Notes under the pieces: model-generated
Seen by the model: the letters and a program-made list of their open reading frames with translations, nothing else
What the model was told of the DNA's origin: nothing
The model's database searches: none
Position numbers and translations under genes: made by a program
Part shown: positions 33,856 through 43,500 of the stretch, one piece after another
How the letters are laid out: every line of letters begins with the position of its first letter
How positions within the stretch are numbered: the stretch's first letter is position 1
Origin: Rikenellaceae bacterium
GTDB taxonomy: Bacteria; Bacteroidota; Bacteroidia; Bacteroidales; Rikenellaceae
Length of the DNA: 64,000 bases
Direction of reading: 5' to 3'
Assembly: GCA_015059685.1 (NCBI GenBank)
Contig: SUZW01000001.1
Span: 62,001-126,000, forward strand

Positions 33856-34854
33856 ATGAGCGAAATTATCAACATCAAAGAGCTGAACGAGCGCATCGAG
33901 CGTGAGAGCCTCTTTGTGGATACACTGCGTGCAGAGATGGGCAAGGTTATCGTGGGCCAGCAGCACCTTGTCGATACGCTGTTGATTGGTCTTTTGTCCA
34001 ACGGACACATCTTGTTGGAGGGTGTTCCGGGCTTGGCAAAGACTTTGGCAATTACAACTTTGGCAAAGGCTGTCGATGCGGATTTTTCCCGTATTCAGTT
34101 TACACCGGACTTGCTTCCTGCCGATATTGTAGGTACGCTAATCTACTCGCAGAAGGCCGAGGACTTCACCGTGAAGAAGGGACCTGTGTTTGCAAACTTC
34201 GTGTTGGCGGATGAGATTAACCGTTCCCCTGCCAAGGTGCAGTCGGCACTCTTGGAGGCGATGCAGGAGCGTCAGGTGACTATTGGCGACAACACCTACA
34301 AGTTGCCCGAGCCATTCCTTGTGCTCGCTACTCAAAACCCGTTGGAGCAGGAGGGTACTTACCCACTCCCCGAGGCGCAGGTGGACCGTTTTATGTTGAA
34401 GGCAAAGATCTCCTACCCTCGCAAAGAGGAGGAGCGAGATATCGTGCGTATGAACCTCTCGGGCGCAGGTATGCCCGAGCCGAATAAGGTTATCTCTCCA
34501 GAGGATATTGTGAAGGCCCGCAAGGTGGTCGAGGATGTATATATGGACGAGAAGATCGAGAAGTATATCGTCGATATCATCTTTGCAACCCGTGAGCCGG
34601 CATCCTACAACCTCGAGAAGTTGCAGTCGCTCATTGCCTACGGAGGTTCGCCTCGTGCAAGTATCTCGTTGGCCAAGGCGGCACGAGCATACGCCTTTAT
34701 TCGTTGTCGTGGATATGTTATCCCGGAGGATGTGCGTGCCGTATGTCATGATGTACTGCGCCACCGTATCGGCTTGACCTACGAGGCGGAGGCGGAGAAT
34801 ATTACTTCGGAGGATATCATTACCGAGATTTTGAATAATGTGATTGTGCCTTAA
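33856..34854 (+). CDS. MoxR family AAA+ ATPase
   Basis: This 332-aa AAA+ protein has Walker A LLEGVPGLAKT (about 53-63), Walker B with VLADEINRSPAKVQSALLEAMQE split around residue 118-135, and the sensor-type ATQNPLEQEGTYPLPEAQVDRF. MoxR ATPases are thought to be chaperones that act with neighbouring von Willebrand A proteins. It is the first gene of the Bat operon, followed by DUF58 after 24 nt. Confidence 0.93.
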   Translation: MSEIINIKELNERIERESLFVDTLRAEMGKVIVGQQHLVDTLLIGLLSNGHILLEGVPGLAKTLAITTLAKAVDADFSRIQFTPDLLPADIVGTLIYSQKAEDFTVKKGPVFANFVLADEINRSPAKVQSALLEAMQERQVTIGDNTYKLPEPFLVLATQNPLEQEGTYPLPEAQVDRFMLKAKISYPRKEEERDIVRMNLSGAGMPEPNKVISPEDIVKARKVVEDVYMDEKIEKYIVDIIFATREPASYNLEKLQSLIAYGGSPRASISLAKAARAYAFIRCRGYVIPEDVRAVCHDVLRHRIGLTYEAEAENITSEDIITEILNNVIVP

Positions 34855-34878
34855 TCGGACAACTCTCAATAGCAGAGC

Positions 34879-35763
34879 GTGGAGCAGACCGAGAACGATA
34901 TCTTGAAGCGTGTCCGAAAAATCGAGATTAAGACACGAGGTTTGTCGAATGAGATCTTCGCAGGAAAGTATCATACGGCATTCAAGGGGCGTGGAATGTC
35001 CTTTGCCGAGGTGCGTGAGTATCGCATTGGCGACGATGTGCGAGATATCGATTGGAATGTTACGGCTCGTTCACGCAAACCGCATATTAAAGTCTATGAG
35101 GAGGAGCGAGAGCTGACAATGATGCTCTTGGTCGATGTCAGCGGCTCTCGAATGTTCGGTACAACGGACTACCTCAAAAAGAATATCATCACCGAGTTGG
35201 CGGCAGTGCTTGCCTTTTCGGCTTCGCAGACGGGCGATAAGGTGGGTTGCATCTTCTTCTCGGATAGGGTCGAGAAGTTTATTCCTCCGAAGAAGGGGCG
35301 TAGCCATATCCTGATGATAATTCGAGAGTTGGTGAGCTTTGTCCCCGAGTCGAACGGTACGGCTATTTCGGAGGCGGTGCGCTACCTTACGGGTGTAAAC
35401 AAGAAGCGTTGCACGGCATTTTTGTTGTCCGACTTCTTGAACTCGAAGCGTGATGGTGAGGCGTTGGAGAATGCTCTCAAAATTGCCACATCTCGTCACG
35501 ATATTATCGCCTTGAAGGTTTCGGACCCTCGTGAGATGGAGATGCCCGATGTGGGTATTGTGGAGCTGCAGGATGCCGAGACAGGGCGCAAGGTGTGGGT
35601 TGATACCTCGTCGAGCGAGGTGCGTCGCCACTACGCCGAGGCGTGGGCGGAGCGTGAGGCAAAGTGCTTGGATATGCTGCGCCACAACCGCATAGATGTA
35701 GCCGATATCTCGACCAATTCGGACTATGTGGCGGAGTTGATAAAGCTATTCAAACAAAGATGA
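34879..35763 (+). CDS. DUF58 domain protein
   Basis: This 294-aa cytoplasmic protein starts at a GTG and opens VRKIEIKTRGLSNEIFAG. It has the DUF58 core RIGDDVRDIDWNVTARS and a degenerate VWA-type DVSGSRMFG with MIDAS-like DxSxS. The family nearly always pairs with MoxR. Its precise role is not known; a part in folding or regulating periplasmic or envelope complexes has been proposed. The next gene overlaps its stop as ATGA. Confidence 0.9.
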   Translation: MEQTENDILKRVRKIEIKTRGLSNEIFAGKYHTAFKGRGMSFAEVREYRIGDDVRDIDWNVTARSRKPHIKVYEEERELTMMLLVDVSGSRMFGTTDYLKKNIITELAAVLAFSASQTGDKVGCIFFSDRVEKFIPPKKGRSHILMIIRELVSFVPESNGTAISEAVRYLTGVNKKRCTAFLLSDFLNSKRDGEALENALKIATSRHDIIALKVSDPREMEMPDVGIVELQDAETGRKVWVDTSSSEVRRHYAEAWAEREAKCLDMLRHNRIDVADISTNSDYVAELIKLFKQR

Positions 35764-36770
35764 AAACTCTACGACAAATAGCAATTATGGCAGTGCTTGT
35801 GCTGGTGGGTGCGGTGGCGGTGGCGCAGTCATCGCCAAAGATAACTTCGCACCTTTCGGCCGATACGGTTATGATTGGCGACAGGGTAACCCTTACGGTC
35901 GAGGTCGAGAAGGATATGATGCAAAACATCATCTTCCCGATATTCGACTTCAAGCAGGCCGACGAGGAGCGTGCGCAGTCGGAGCCAAGCATCGAGGTTA
36001 TCACCGACTTTGCACCCGACACCATAGCCCTGGAGGGGCGCAAGCAGCATATCCGCAAACGCTACGAGATGGCCGTATATGATGAGGGTATCTACGATAT
36101 GGGTCGTGCGCAGGTACTCTACATTGGCAAAAACATTGTCGATACACTCTATGCCGAGCAGGAGCATAAGTTGGTTGTCAAGACCTTCCAGATAGACTCG
36201 ACGATGACCACGGTGCGAGATTTGAAGCCGCAGATGACGCTTTCGTTCCGCTTTGGCGAGGTCTCGGGGTATGTGGGCATATCGCTCGCTGTGGTGTTGC
36301 TTATTGCAGGTGTGTTGTATCTGCTGGTGCGCTACCTTCACAGCCGTGGCAAGCATATCTCAACGCTCTTTAGGCCTACACCGCCTCCACCGCCACATAT
36401 CGTGGCTATCGAGGCTCTCGAGAAGTTGCGCAACGAGAAGTTGTGGCAGAACAACAAGCACAAACTCTACTACTCGGGGTTGAGCGATATTTTGCGTACC
36501 TACCTCGCAGGTCGTTTCGAGGTGGGGGCGATGGAGATGACCACCGACGAGATTGCCGAGGCACTACGTGTGGTGGATATCGAGCAGAAGTCGAAGATGG
36601 ATCTGCTGTCGGTGTTGCGTGATGCCGACCTTGTGAAGTTCGCCAAGGCGACACCCGAGGCAAACGATAACGAACTCGCCTACGACAAGGCTTTCTACTT
36701 TGTGGAGAACACAAAACCTGTGGAGGTCGTCGAGGAGGAGGATGAGCCAACCAAAAACGAAGTGCGATGA
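35760..36770 (+). CDS. Envelope protein of the Bat operon (DUF4381-like)
   Basis: This 336-aa protein has a signal peptide (MKTLRQIAIMAVLVLVGAVAVA), a periplasmic beta domain (about 25-170), one membrane helix near 180-203 (ISLAVVLLIAGVLYLLV) and a cytoplasmic helical tail with TPPPPPHIVAIEALEKLR. The layout matches the unnamed protein between DUF58 and BatA in Bacteroidetes operons. I start at 35760, overlapping the DUF58 stop by 4 nt. It also overlaps the next gene by 4 nt, which fits tight translational coupling. Confidence 0.8.
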   Translation: MKTLRQIAIMAVLVLVGAVAVAQSSPKITSHLSADTVMIGDRVTLTVEVEKDMMQNIIFPIFDFKQADEERAQSEPSIEVITDFAPDTIALEGRKQHIRKRYEMAVYDEGIYDMGRAQVLYIGKNIVDTLYAEQEHKLVVKTFQIDSTMTTVRDLKPQMTLSFRFGEVSGYVGISLAVVLLIAGVLYLLVRYLHSRGKHISTLFRPTPPPPPHIVAIEALEKLRNEKLWQNNKHKLYYSGLSDILRTYLAGRFEVGAMEMTTDEIAEALRVVDIEQKSKMDLLSVLRDADLVKFAKATPEANDNELAYDKAFYFVENTKPVEVVEEEDEPTKNEVR

Positions 36771-37507
36771 GAGTGGTGTTTAGATATATCGTGGTGGCCA
36801 TACTGCTTGTTGCGGTTGGCGAGGCTACGGCACAGAGGATGCCGGAGCGTGGCTTGGTGCGCCGTGGTAACCGCCAATTCAAACGCGAACACTTCGAGAA
36901 GAGCACCGACCTCTATCAGCGAGCTCTGCAGCACGACTCGACCTCGTTTGAGGCAAAATATGACCTCGCCTCGGCAATGTATCGCACCGAGCGTTACGAT
37001 AGTGCCGAGCAGTTGTTGCGCTCCATCGTGCAGGACACGACCCGCACGGAGCGTGAGCGTGGTGAGGTGGCCTACAACCTCGGAAATACGCAGTTTGCAC
37101 AGCAGAAGTACAAGGAGGCGCTGTCGTCGTACCGCTACGCTATGCGTTGCAACCCCGACGACGAGGATGCGAAGTTCAACTACGCCTTCACCAAACGACT
37201 GGTACAACAGCAGGAGCAGCAACAAAATCAGGATAACAAAGAGCAAAATCAAGATAAGCAAGACCAGCAGGGTCAGCAAGATAAAAACGAGCAGAATAAG
37301 CAGCAACAAGAGCAACAACAGGAGCAGCAACAACCTCAAAATCAAGAGGAGAAGGAGGGCGAGGGCCAACAGCAACCGAGGGAGGGTGCGATGAGCCCGG
37401 AGCAGCAGGAGGCTATGTTGCAGGCTATACAGGCCGAGGAGGATAAGACTCAGGAGAAGCTCAAGGAGAAGGCCGGTGTGATAATTCGTGGCTCGAAGAG
37501 CTGGTAG
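36767..37507 (+). CDS. BatC-like TPR protein
   Basis: This 246-aa protein has a signal peptide (FRYIVVAILLVAVGEATAQ), two or three TPR units (about 28-145: RRGNRQFKREHFEKSTDLYQ, then GEVAYNLGNTQFAQQKYKEA) and then a very Gln/Glu/Asn-rich region (about 146-205). It ends in a short helix and IIRGSKSW. BatC-type proteins are periplasmic scaffolds for the BatA/BatB proteins. Its start overlaps the upstream gene by 4 nt. A purine-rich spacer with a 17-bp tandem repeat separates it from batA. Confidence 0.82.
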   Translation: MRVVFRYIVVAILLVAVGEATAQRMPERGLVRRGNRQFKREHFEKSTDLYQRALQHDSTSFEAKYDLASAMYRTERYDSAEQLLRSIVQDTTRTERERGEVAYNLGNTQFAQQKYKEALSSYRYAMRCNPDDEDAKFNYAFTKRLVQQQEQQQNQDNKEQNQDKQDQQGQQDKNEQNKQQQEQQQEQQQPQNQEEKEGEGQQQPREGAMSPEQQEAMLQAIQAEEDKTQEKLKEKAGVIIRGSKSW

Positions 37508-37534
37508 AGCAGAGGTGAAAAAGGAGCAACGATA

Positions 37535-37567
37535 AAAAGGTAGAGTAGAGAAAAGGTAGAGTAGAGG
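37535..37567 (+). repeat. purine-rich tandem repeat between batC-like gene and batA
   Basis: AAAAGGTAGAGTAGAG occurs twice in tandem within the 86-nt spacer, which is almost all A and G on the coding strand. It could act as a ribosome-loading or mRNA-stability element; nothing else is seen there. Confidence 0.6.
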
Positions 37568-37593
37568 AGAGAAAAAGCAGAGGATAGAGGAGT

Positions 37594-38583
37594 ATGGAGT
37601 TTGCAAATCCTAAAATATTGTGGTTATTGGTGGCGGTGCCGCTCCTTGTGGCCTACTATGTGTGGCGTTCGATGCAGGGTGGGGCCTCGATACTTATATC
37701 CACCACCGACTCGCTCCGCACAGCACCTCATACTGTGCGCTACTACCTGCGTCATCTGCCTGCCGTGTTGCGCATTGTGGCACTGGTGCTACTTATCGTG
37801 GCGTTGGCTCGACCTCAATCCGTTGAGCACGAAACAAAGACCAATACAGAGGGTATCGACATCGTCTTGGCGGTCGATATCTCGGGCTCGATGCTTGCTC
37901 GTGACTTCCAACCCGACCGCTTGACCGCCGCCAAGGAGGTGGCATCGCAGTTTGTTGCCAATCGTCAGGGCGACCGCATCGGCTTGGTGGTTTTTGCGGG
38001 CGAGGCATTTACCCAAACCCCTCTCACGACCGACCAATCATCGTTGCAGACTCTGCTCGGCCGCTTGCGCAGTGGTGTGGTGGAGGATGGCACAGCCATA
38101 GGTAATGGCTTGGCTACGGCACTCAACCGTCTGCGCGAGAGCGACTCGAAGTCGAAGGTTGTGATACTTCTGACCGATGGCGTGAACAATCGAGGACAGA
38201 TAGCACCTTTGACAGTTGCCGATATTGCCAAGGAGCAGAATATTAAGGTCTATACCATTGGTGTAGGCCGTAACGGCACGGCACCATACCCCGTATTTGA
38301 CGAGCGAGGCAGAGAACTCTACACCGTCGATATGAAGGTCGAAATCGACGAGAAGATGCTCCGTGAGATAGCCGATAAGACGGGCGGAGAGTACTTCCGT
38401 GCAACCGACAAAACCTCGTTGGAGCGCATCTATGCACAGATTGACAAGATGGAGAAGTCGAAGGTCGAGAAGGTCGATATAACCCATGTGCACGAGGAGT
38501 ATCTGCTCTTTGTGTTGGTGGCAATCGCTCTGCTTTTGATGGAATTTTTGGTTAAGTATATCATCCTAAAACGCATACCGTAA
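37594..38583 (+). CDS. batA: BatA-type von Willebrand A membrane protein
   Basis: This 329-aa protein has two N-terminal membrane helices (about 8-25 and 57-75), a VWA domain with the MIDAS motif DISGS in VLAVDISGSMLARDFQPDRL (about 91-110) and a C-terminal helix ILLMEFLVKYI region. The Bat proteins were linked to aerotolerance in Bacteroides fragilis and to envelope stress elsewhere. batB follows with a TAATG overlap. Confidence 0.9.
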   Translation: MEFANPKILWLLVAVPLLVAYYVWRSMQGGASILISTTDSLRTAPHTVRYYLRHLPAVLRIVALVLLIVALARPQSVEHETKTNTEGIDIVLAVDISGSMLARDFQPDRLTAAKEVASQFVANRQGDRIGLVVFAGEAFTQTPLTTDQSSLQTLLGRLRSGVVEDGTAIGNGLATALNRLRESDSKSKVVILLTDGVNNRGQIAPLTVADIAKEQNIKVYTIGVGRNGTAPYPVFDERGRELYTVDMKVEIDEKMLREIADKTGGEYFRATDKTSLERIYAQIDKMEKSKVEKVDITHVHEEYLLFVLVAIALLLMEFLVKYIILKRIP

Positions 38584-39596
38584 TGTTCAGATTTGCCAAC
38601 CCGCATCTATTGTGGCTCCTTGCCTTGGTGCCCGTGATGATTGTCGCTTTTGCGGTGGTCTTGGGACTGCGTAGGCGCAATTTGAGTCGTTTCGGTAATC
38701 TTGCAACCGTGAAATCGCTCTTGCGGGATGTCTCTTCGTGGAGGGTGCACACCAAATTCATCCTCTTTGTAACGGCATATACGGCTGTGGTGTTTGCTGC
38801 GGCACGCCCACAATTTGGTGCCAAGCTGCGTGAGGAGAAGAGCGAGGGTGTGGAGATGATGCTGGTTGTCGATGTGTCACGCTCGATGATGGCGGAGGAC
38901 TTTCTGCCCAACCGCCTCGACCGCACACGCTACGCCATAGATAAACTATTCTCGTCGCTCAATCAGGATCGTGTCGGTGTCGTTGTCTTTGCCGGTGAGG
39001 CAAAGGTGCAACTACCTATAACCTCGGACTACCGTATGGCCCGCAGCTTCGCCAAACGCCTCTCGACCGACTTGGTTGGCGTGCAGGGCACGGAGCTTGG
39101 TGAGGCCATAGACCTTGCATCGTTGTCGTTCTCGGATAGGGATGGCGCAAGCCGAGTTATGGTGCTTATAACCGATGGCGAGGCGCACGATAGCGGTGCC
39201 GTGGCTGCGGCCGAGAGGGCTGCCGAGCGAGGCATCCGCATCTTTGCGATAGGTATCGGCTCCCCCGAGGGCGCACCTATCAAGATTGGTGGCGAGTTAA
39301 TCAAAGACGAGAAGGGCGAGATTGTGGTATCACGCCTCAATGAGCAACTTCTGCAAGATATTGCCGAGAAGGGCAATGGCGGCTACCTTCGTGCTACAAA
39401 TGCAGCCTTTGGTCTCGACGAGATAGTCGATGAAATTGCCTCGATGGAGAAGAGCGAGCGCACAACGCTCAACTTCGAGGAGTATAACGAGCAGTTCGGT
39501 TGGCTTTTGTGGATAGCCGTTATCCTTCTTTTTGTGGAGTTTTTGCTTCTCGACCGACGAAATTATAGGTTACGGTCATTGCACCTCTTCGAGTAA
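38583..39596 (+). CDS. batB: BatB-type von Willebrand A membrane protein
   Basis: This 337-aa paralogue of BatA has the same plan: two N-terminal helices, a VWA domain with MIDAS DVSRS in LVVDVSRSMMAEDFLPNRL (about 98-116), and a C-terminal helix FGWLLWIAVILLFVEFLLL. The two probably form a complex in the inner membrane with the VWA domains in the periplasm. The stop codon overlaps the start of a long-hairpin repeat. No BatD or BatE gene follows. Confidence 0.9.
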   Translation: MFRFANPHLLWLLALVPVMIVAFAVVLGLRRRNLSRFGNLATVKSLLRDVSSWRVHTKFILFVTAYTAVVFAAARPQFGAKLREEKSEGVEMMLVVDVSRSMMAEDFLPNRLDRTRYAIDKLFSSLNQDRVGVVVFAGEAKVQLPITSDYRMARSFAKRLSTDLVGVQGTELGEAIDLASLSFSDRDGASRVMVLITDGEAHDSGAVAAAERAAERGIRIFAIGIGSPEGAPIKIGGELIKDEKGEIVVSRLNEQLLQDIAEKGNGGYLRATNAAFGLDEIVDEIASMEKSERTTLNFEEYNEQFGWLLWIAVILLFVEFLLLDRRNYRLRSLHLFE

Positions 39597-39721
39597 AAAA
39601 TCGTTCTGAACGGTAAATTTTGCACAAGTCGTCGGTCGCCAAATTCCTCACATAGGCTTACTATGCTGCGGATTTGTCGCCTAGCCTTGCACAAAATTTC
39701 CTCGTTCATTTACGATTTTTT
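39595..39721. repeat. long-hairpin intergenic repeat, copy 4
   Basis: This 127-nt copy starts at the batB stop. AAAAAATCG pairs with CGATTTTTT, GAACG with CGTTC, GGTAAATTTTG with CAAAATTTCC, and AAAT..CC with GGATTT around CATAG-GCTTA-CTATG (39651-39665). Confidence 0.85.
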
Positions 39722-39727
39722 TGTGCA

Positions 39728-39810
39728 GGAATTGTTCTGACGAGTTCTTTTTGCACAAGCCTGCGGAGAGCGAAATGCTCACATAGGCCTACTATGCTGT
39801 TCTTTTTGCA
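39728..39810. repeat. rearranged hairpin repeat, copy 5
   Basis: The left arm (ATTGTTCTGACGAGTTCTTT) and core (CATAG-GCCTA-CTATG, 39782-39796) are present. The right arm is replaced by a second piece of left arm, TTCTTTTTGCACAAG. It looks like a recombined or broken copy. Confidence 0.7.
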
Positions 39811-39829
39811 CAAGTCACCCCCTTGCATA

Positions 39830-39858
39830 AAAATCCCACTCGGTCGGAGTGGGATTTT
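39830..39858. terminator. bidirectional terminator after batB
   Basis: AAAATCCCACTC (39830-39841) pairs with GAGTGGGATTTT (39847-39858) around a short loop. It serves batB and the convergent lipoprotein gene. Confidence 0.85.
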
Positions 39859-39880
39859 GTCTTACAGAGTGTTCAATCTA

Positions 39881-40558
39881 TTAGTGAACGAGGTGTGTTA
39901 TCTCTCGGCCGAGTGATAGTTGCGCAGGGGTTACGCCCGATGCTGTCGCAGGGGCATCGATTGTGGCGATAGCTCTAAATGTCGGGATATCGTTGCCGAT
40001 ATCGTAGTATTTATCGCCAATCTTTGCCGTGAGGAACATAGCCATAAACTTGGGGTAGCCCACCTGATTTACGCCATAGCGCACGATAGCACGCTGACCG
40101 CCATCGATAACGCCCGCAATAGCAATTTCGTAGTTGCCATTCTTATCTATGCCGTAGTATTTGTTATCACGGTCCAAGCCGAGCAGCTGTATCTCACCGA
40201 CCTCGCCACCGTTAAACTCGTACTCCTTCTCCACAACTTGTGCCGAGAAGATAATATCGTTTCGCTCGGTAGAGTACTCGCCGACAATCGAGAATGGAAG
40301 CCCCATAAGACCTGTCAGCTCGATGCTTTTGTTTACCTCTTTGGCCGATATCACAACATCGTTGGCAATCTTGTTGTCGCCATTTATCACCCAAACACCC
40401 ATCCACTCCGCATAGAGCGCAGTTGGCTGTACGGTCTCGGTGTTGTCGCCATTGCCGGTGTTGTCGTCCTCTGCTCCGTTGTTTGGCTCGCAAGCCGTAA
40501 CGGCTATGGCAGCAAATGCCACCATAGCCATTCGGAGTATGTTTTTCAAAAAGTTCAT
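39881..40558 (-). CDS. small lipoprotein, family unknown
   Basis: This 225-aa protein has a lipoprotein signal ending AVTAC (Cys23), a flexible acidic linker (EPNNGAEDDNTGNGDNTET) and a beta-rich domain with WMGVWVINGDNKIANDVVIS. I do not recognise the fold. It lies 6 nt after the 1380-aa surface protein gene and is almost surely translated from the same mRNA. It may be an accessory surface lipoprotein of that system. Confidence 0.7.
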   Translation of the reverse strand: MNFLKNILRMAMVAFAAIAVTACEPNNGAEDDNTGNGDNTETVQPTALYAEWMGVWVINGDNKIANDVVISAKEVNKSIELTGLMGLPFSIVGEYSTERNDIIFSAQVVEKEYEFNGGEVGEIQLLGLDRDNKYYGIDKNGNYEIAIAGVIDGGQRAIVRYGVNQVGYPKFMAMFLTAKIGDKYYDIGNDIPTFRAIATIDAPATASGVTPAQLSLGREITHLVH

Positions 40559-40564
40559 AACTTA

Positions 40565-43500
40565 CTATTTGTACTCTTTGTAGATATAAATCTTGCCTTT
40601 GCCATCGAGGTCAGTAGGCTTTTGAAGACTGAAAATCTTGTTATATGCCGTATATGTGAATGCAATAGTATTTTTGCTGTTGTATGCCTTCGAACACTTT
40701 AATGTGGTAGCACCGTTAGCCGAGTCAATCGTTACACTCCACGAAGAGTACTCGTTAATGATTGTGCTGGTCTTTAACGAACCGCTTGAATTGGAGAGAT
40801 ATCTATTGTCGGTGCGCACAAAAGCAAATGTGCCAGGATAAGCCTCTGCTCCGTTTGCAATGGTAAATTGCTGAATACCGGTTACATCTGGAATATAGTT
40901 GCCATTCACAGATATTTCCATAGCGGTAGATGCGCTGCTGGTGCTTGTCCAAGTCTGCATAGAGTAGTTCAAAGTCTCATCTGGGTTCTTTGCAGCGATA
41001 ATCACCTTATCGCCAACAGCCAACTCGCTCAAATCTTTAACAAGGTACCAACCAACCTTTACAGCAGGGTTATTCTCTTGACCAACGGTAACAGATACCG
41101 AAGTCAAACCGTATGTAAAGTTAAACTCGGCATTGCGTGGTGCGCCTGCGTTTGCTGCAAATGTTGCGGTAGCGGTTGTAGCGTTGTCGGTGTAATCGAA
41201 GGTTACGAAATCGTAAGCCTCAGCCATTGCACCCTTGATAACACCATCAGCAGGAGCGAACTCAGGAGAGCTACTCTCGGCAGAAATTGTAAAGGTTGCA
41301 GTGCCACCGCTATATGCTACGAGGCTGGTGTCAGCCTCTGCAGTAAGGCGGTAGTGGCCCTTGTAAGTTGAGTGGTAGTTGGTATTACCACCCTTACCCT
41401 TTGTATAAACAATAGTGGTAACGGTTACAACATCACCAACCGCAAGACCATTGTTATACATCGCCTTGCTATCGTCTTCTGTGTAGAGGCAGGAAACCTT
41501 TGCCTGTCTGCCAGAACCATCGTCAAGAACGAAATCGCCCGAGGCAGAGGATGGAATAGAAACTATTCTACCGGTGAGTTGATAAGATACATTCACATTC
41601 TGCTCTTTGTCGTTCAATGCATCGCAAGTAATCACCTCTGGCTTGCCCTTTTGGACTACATTGAATGTCCAAGTCTTTGAAGGCTGTCCCTCCATAGAGG
41701 CGGTAATGGTAACGGTAGTATCGCGTGCGGAACTATCATTTTTGAGTGCGGTGTAGGTCAATTTATTTTGAGCCTTATCGAACTCGAATGAAATCCAATT
41801 ATCCACAGCCACAGCCGAGATGTTCCAATCGCCTACATAGTTGAATTCAACTGTGTCGATAGGGGTTGCCTCAGTAGTAGCCTGCTCAGGAACAACTACG
41901 CTCTTCGGAACGGTTACATCGGCAGGTATTACTGGTATTTCGCCCTTAACGCCTACAAGACGATAGAGGCAAACAGCCTGCTTTGCAGTTTCGCCACTAT
42001 AGAAGTAGTTGGAAGTTGGCTCACGGTAGTATATCTTGTAGTCCGTATCGCCAATAGTTGCCACACCATCTTCAATTGAGATTGCAAACGATGTATCAGC
42101 ATTGACATAGGCTTGATTTTTGAGGTAATACGATGATGTCTTGTTCAAGAGCAGGAAGCCCTTATTAACTGCATCGTAGAACGCAAATGTACCCACTGAC
42201 GAGCCGTTTGCCAACACCAAAGTCTGAACATCGGCAGTTGGAGTGATATAGTAGTTACCCAACTTGGTAACAGCAACTGCACTACGACGGTCGCTCGAAA
42301 TAGTTGTACTCATTGCCACATCGTAATCTTTGGCAGCAATAATTACCTGGTCGTTAGCCTCGAGTGTCGAAGCGTCAGTAACCAACTCCCAAGTGTTGCC
42401 CTTTGTGGTGTCTGCGCTCTGAACAACGGTAACCGAAGTTGAGAGAATGTTATCGGTGAAGGTTACAATAGCCTGACGAGGTGCGCCATCGTTAGCCTCG
42501 AATGTGAGTGTTGCCTCCTCTGCGTTAGCGGTGTATGCCACCTCTGCTCCGCTTCCAACCACCGAGCAAGAGATATCGCCGGCAGGCTCCAAAGTTCCAC
42601 GCTTTGTGAGGGTAAGTTTCACGCTACCACCCTCATAGCCAACGAGGTCTTTCTCTGCGGTAGCCGAGAAGTTGTAGTAGCCCTTGCAGATAGCGCGTGC
42701 GCTGCTCGAACCACCAGTTTTTGCGCCAGATACAGCCGCTACAATAGTAACAGCATCGCCAACTTCGATATCGCTATTCTCGATGAATAGAGAGCCATTG
42801 GTCATATCAATATACTTGAAGGTTGCTACATTGCCGTTAGCATCAGCAATAGTGGTGCTACCCGCTTCGCTTGTTGCCTTCTTGGTAAGAATACCCGTAA
42901 CCTCGTACTCAACATTTGGATCTACCGGTTTTTCGATAAACTGCTCAACGGTAACCTTTACAGGTGCGCCCTTCTGAACAACATTGAATGTCTTTTCTTG
43001 CGTCTCCTCGCCATCGTGAGAAGCTCGGATAGTCACAGTTGCATAACGCACCTCGTTAGGGTTTGCATCTGCTGTGTATTTGAGAACGCCATCTGCATAG
43101 TTGAGTTTGAGCCACTCGGCACTGCTCGAAACCTCGATAGCCCAATCGCCAACATAGGTAAATTCAACGCCCTCGAACTCCTGAGCCTCAGCAACTCCTC
43201 CTATCGGAACTACAACATAATCAGCCTTATCTTCTGTATCAGGAACAGAGATTACAGCGTCAGCAGTAGGTACAGTCTCCTTCTTGCCTACCCACTTGTA
43301 GATGCAGACATCATCGTGCTTTGCAGCGTCAATATTTGCAGCGTCAATACAAACGAAACGACGATATCCCTGGTTTGTTGTATTGTTAGGATTATAGTGG
43401 TAGAATTTCAACAATACATTATCAAACTCGCTCTCCTTTGCCTCGATAGTGGCTACACCATCAGTAACCGAAATCTCGAATGCCGAGTTCTTCGATGGAT

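Noticed and set aside
37200..37380. Gln/Glu/Asn-rich stretch of the TPR protein as a prion-like or phase-variable repeat
   Set aside because: The DNA is not a regular tandem repeat, and such a low-complexity tail is normal for BatC-type proteins.
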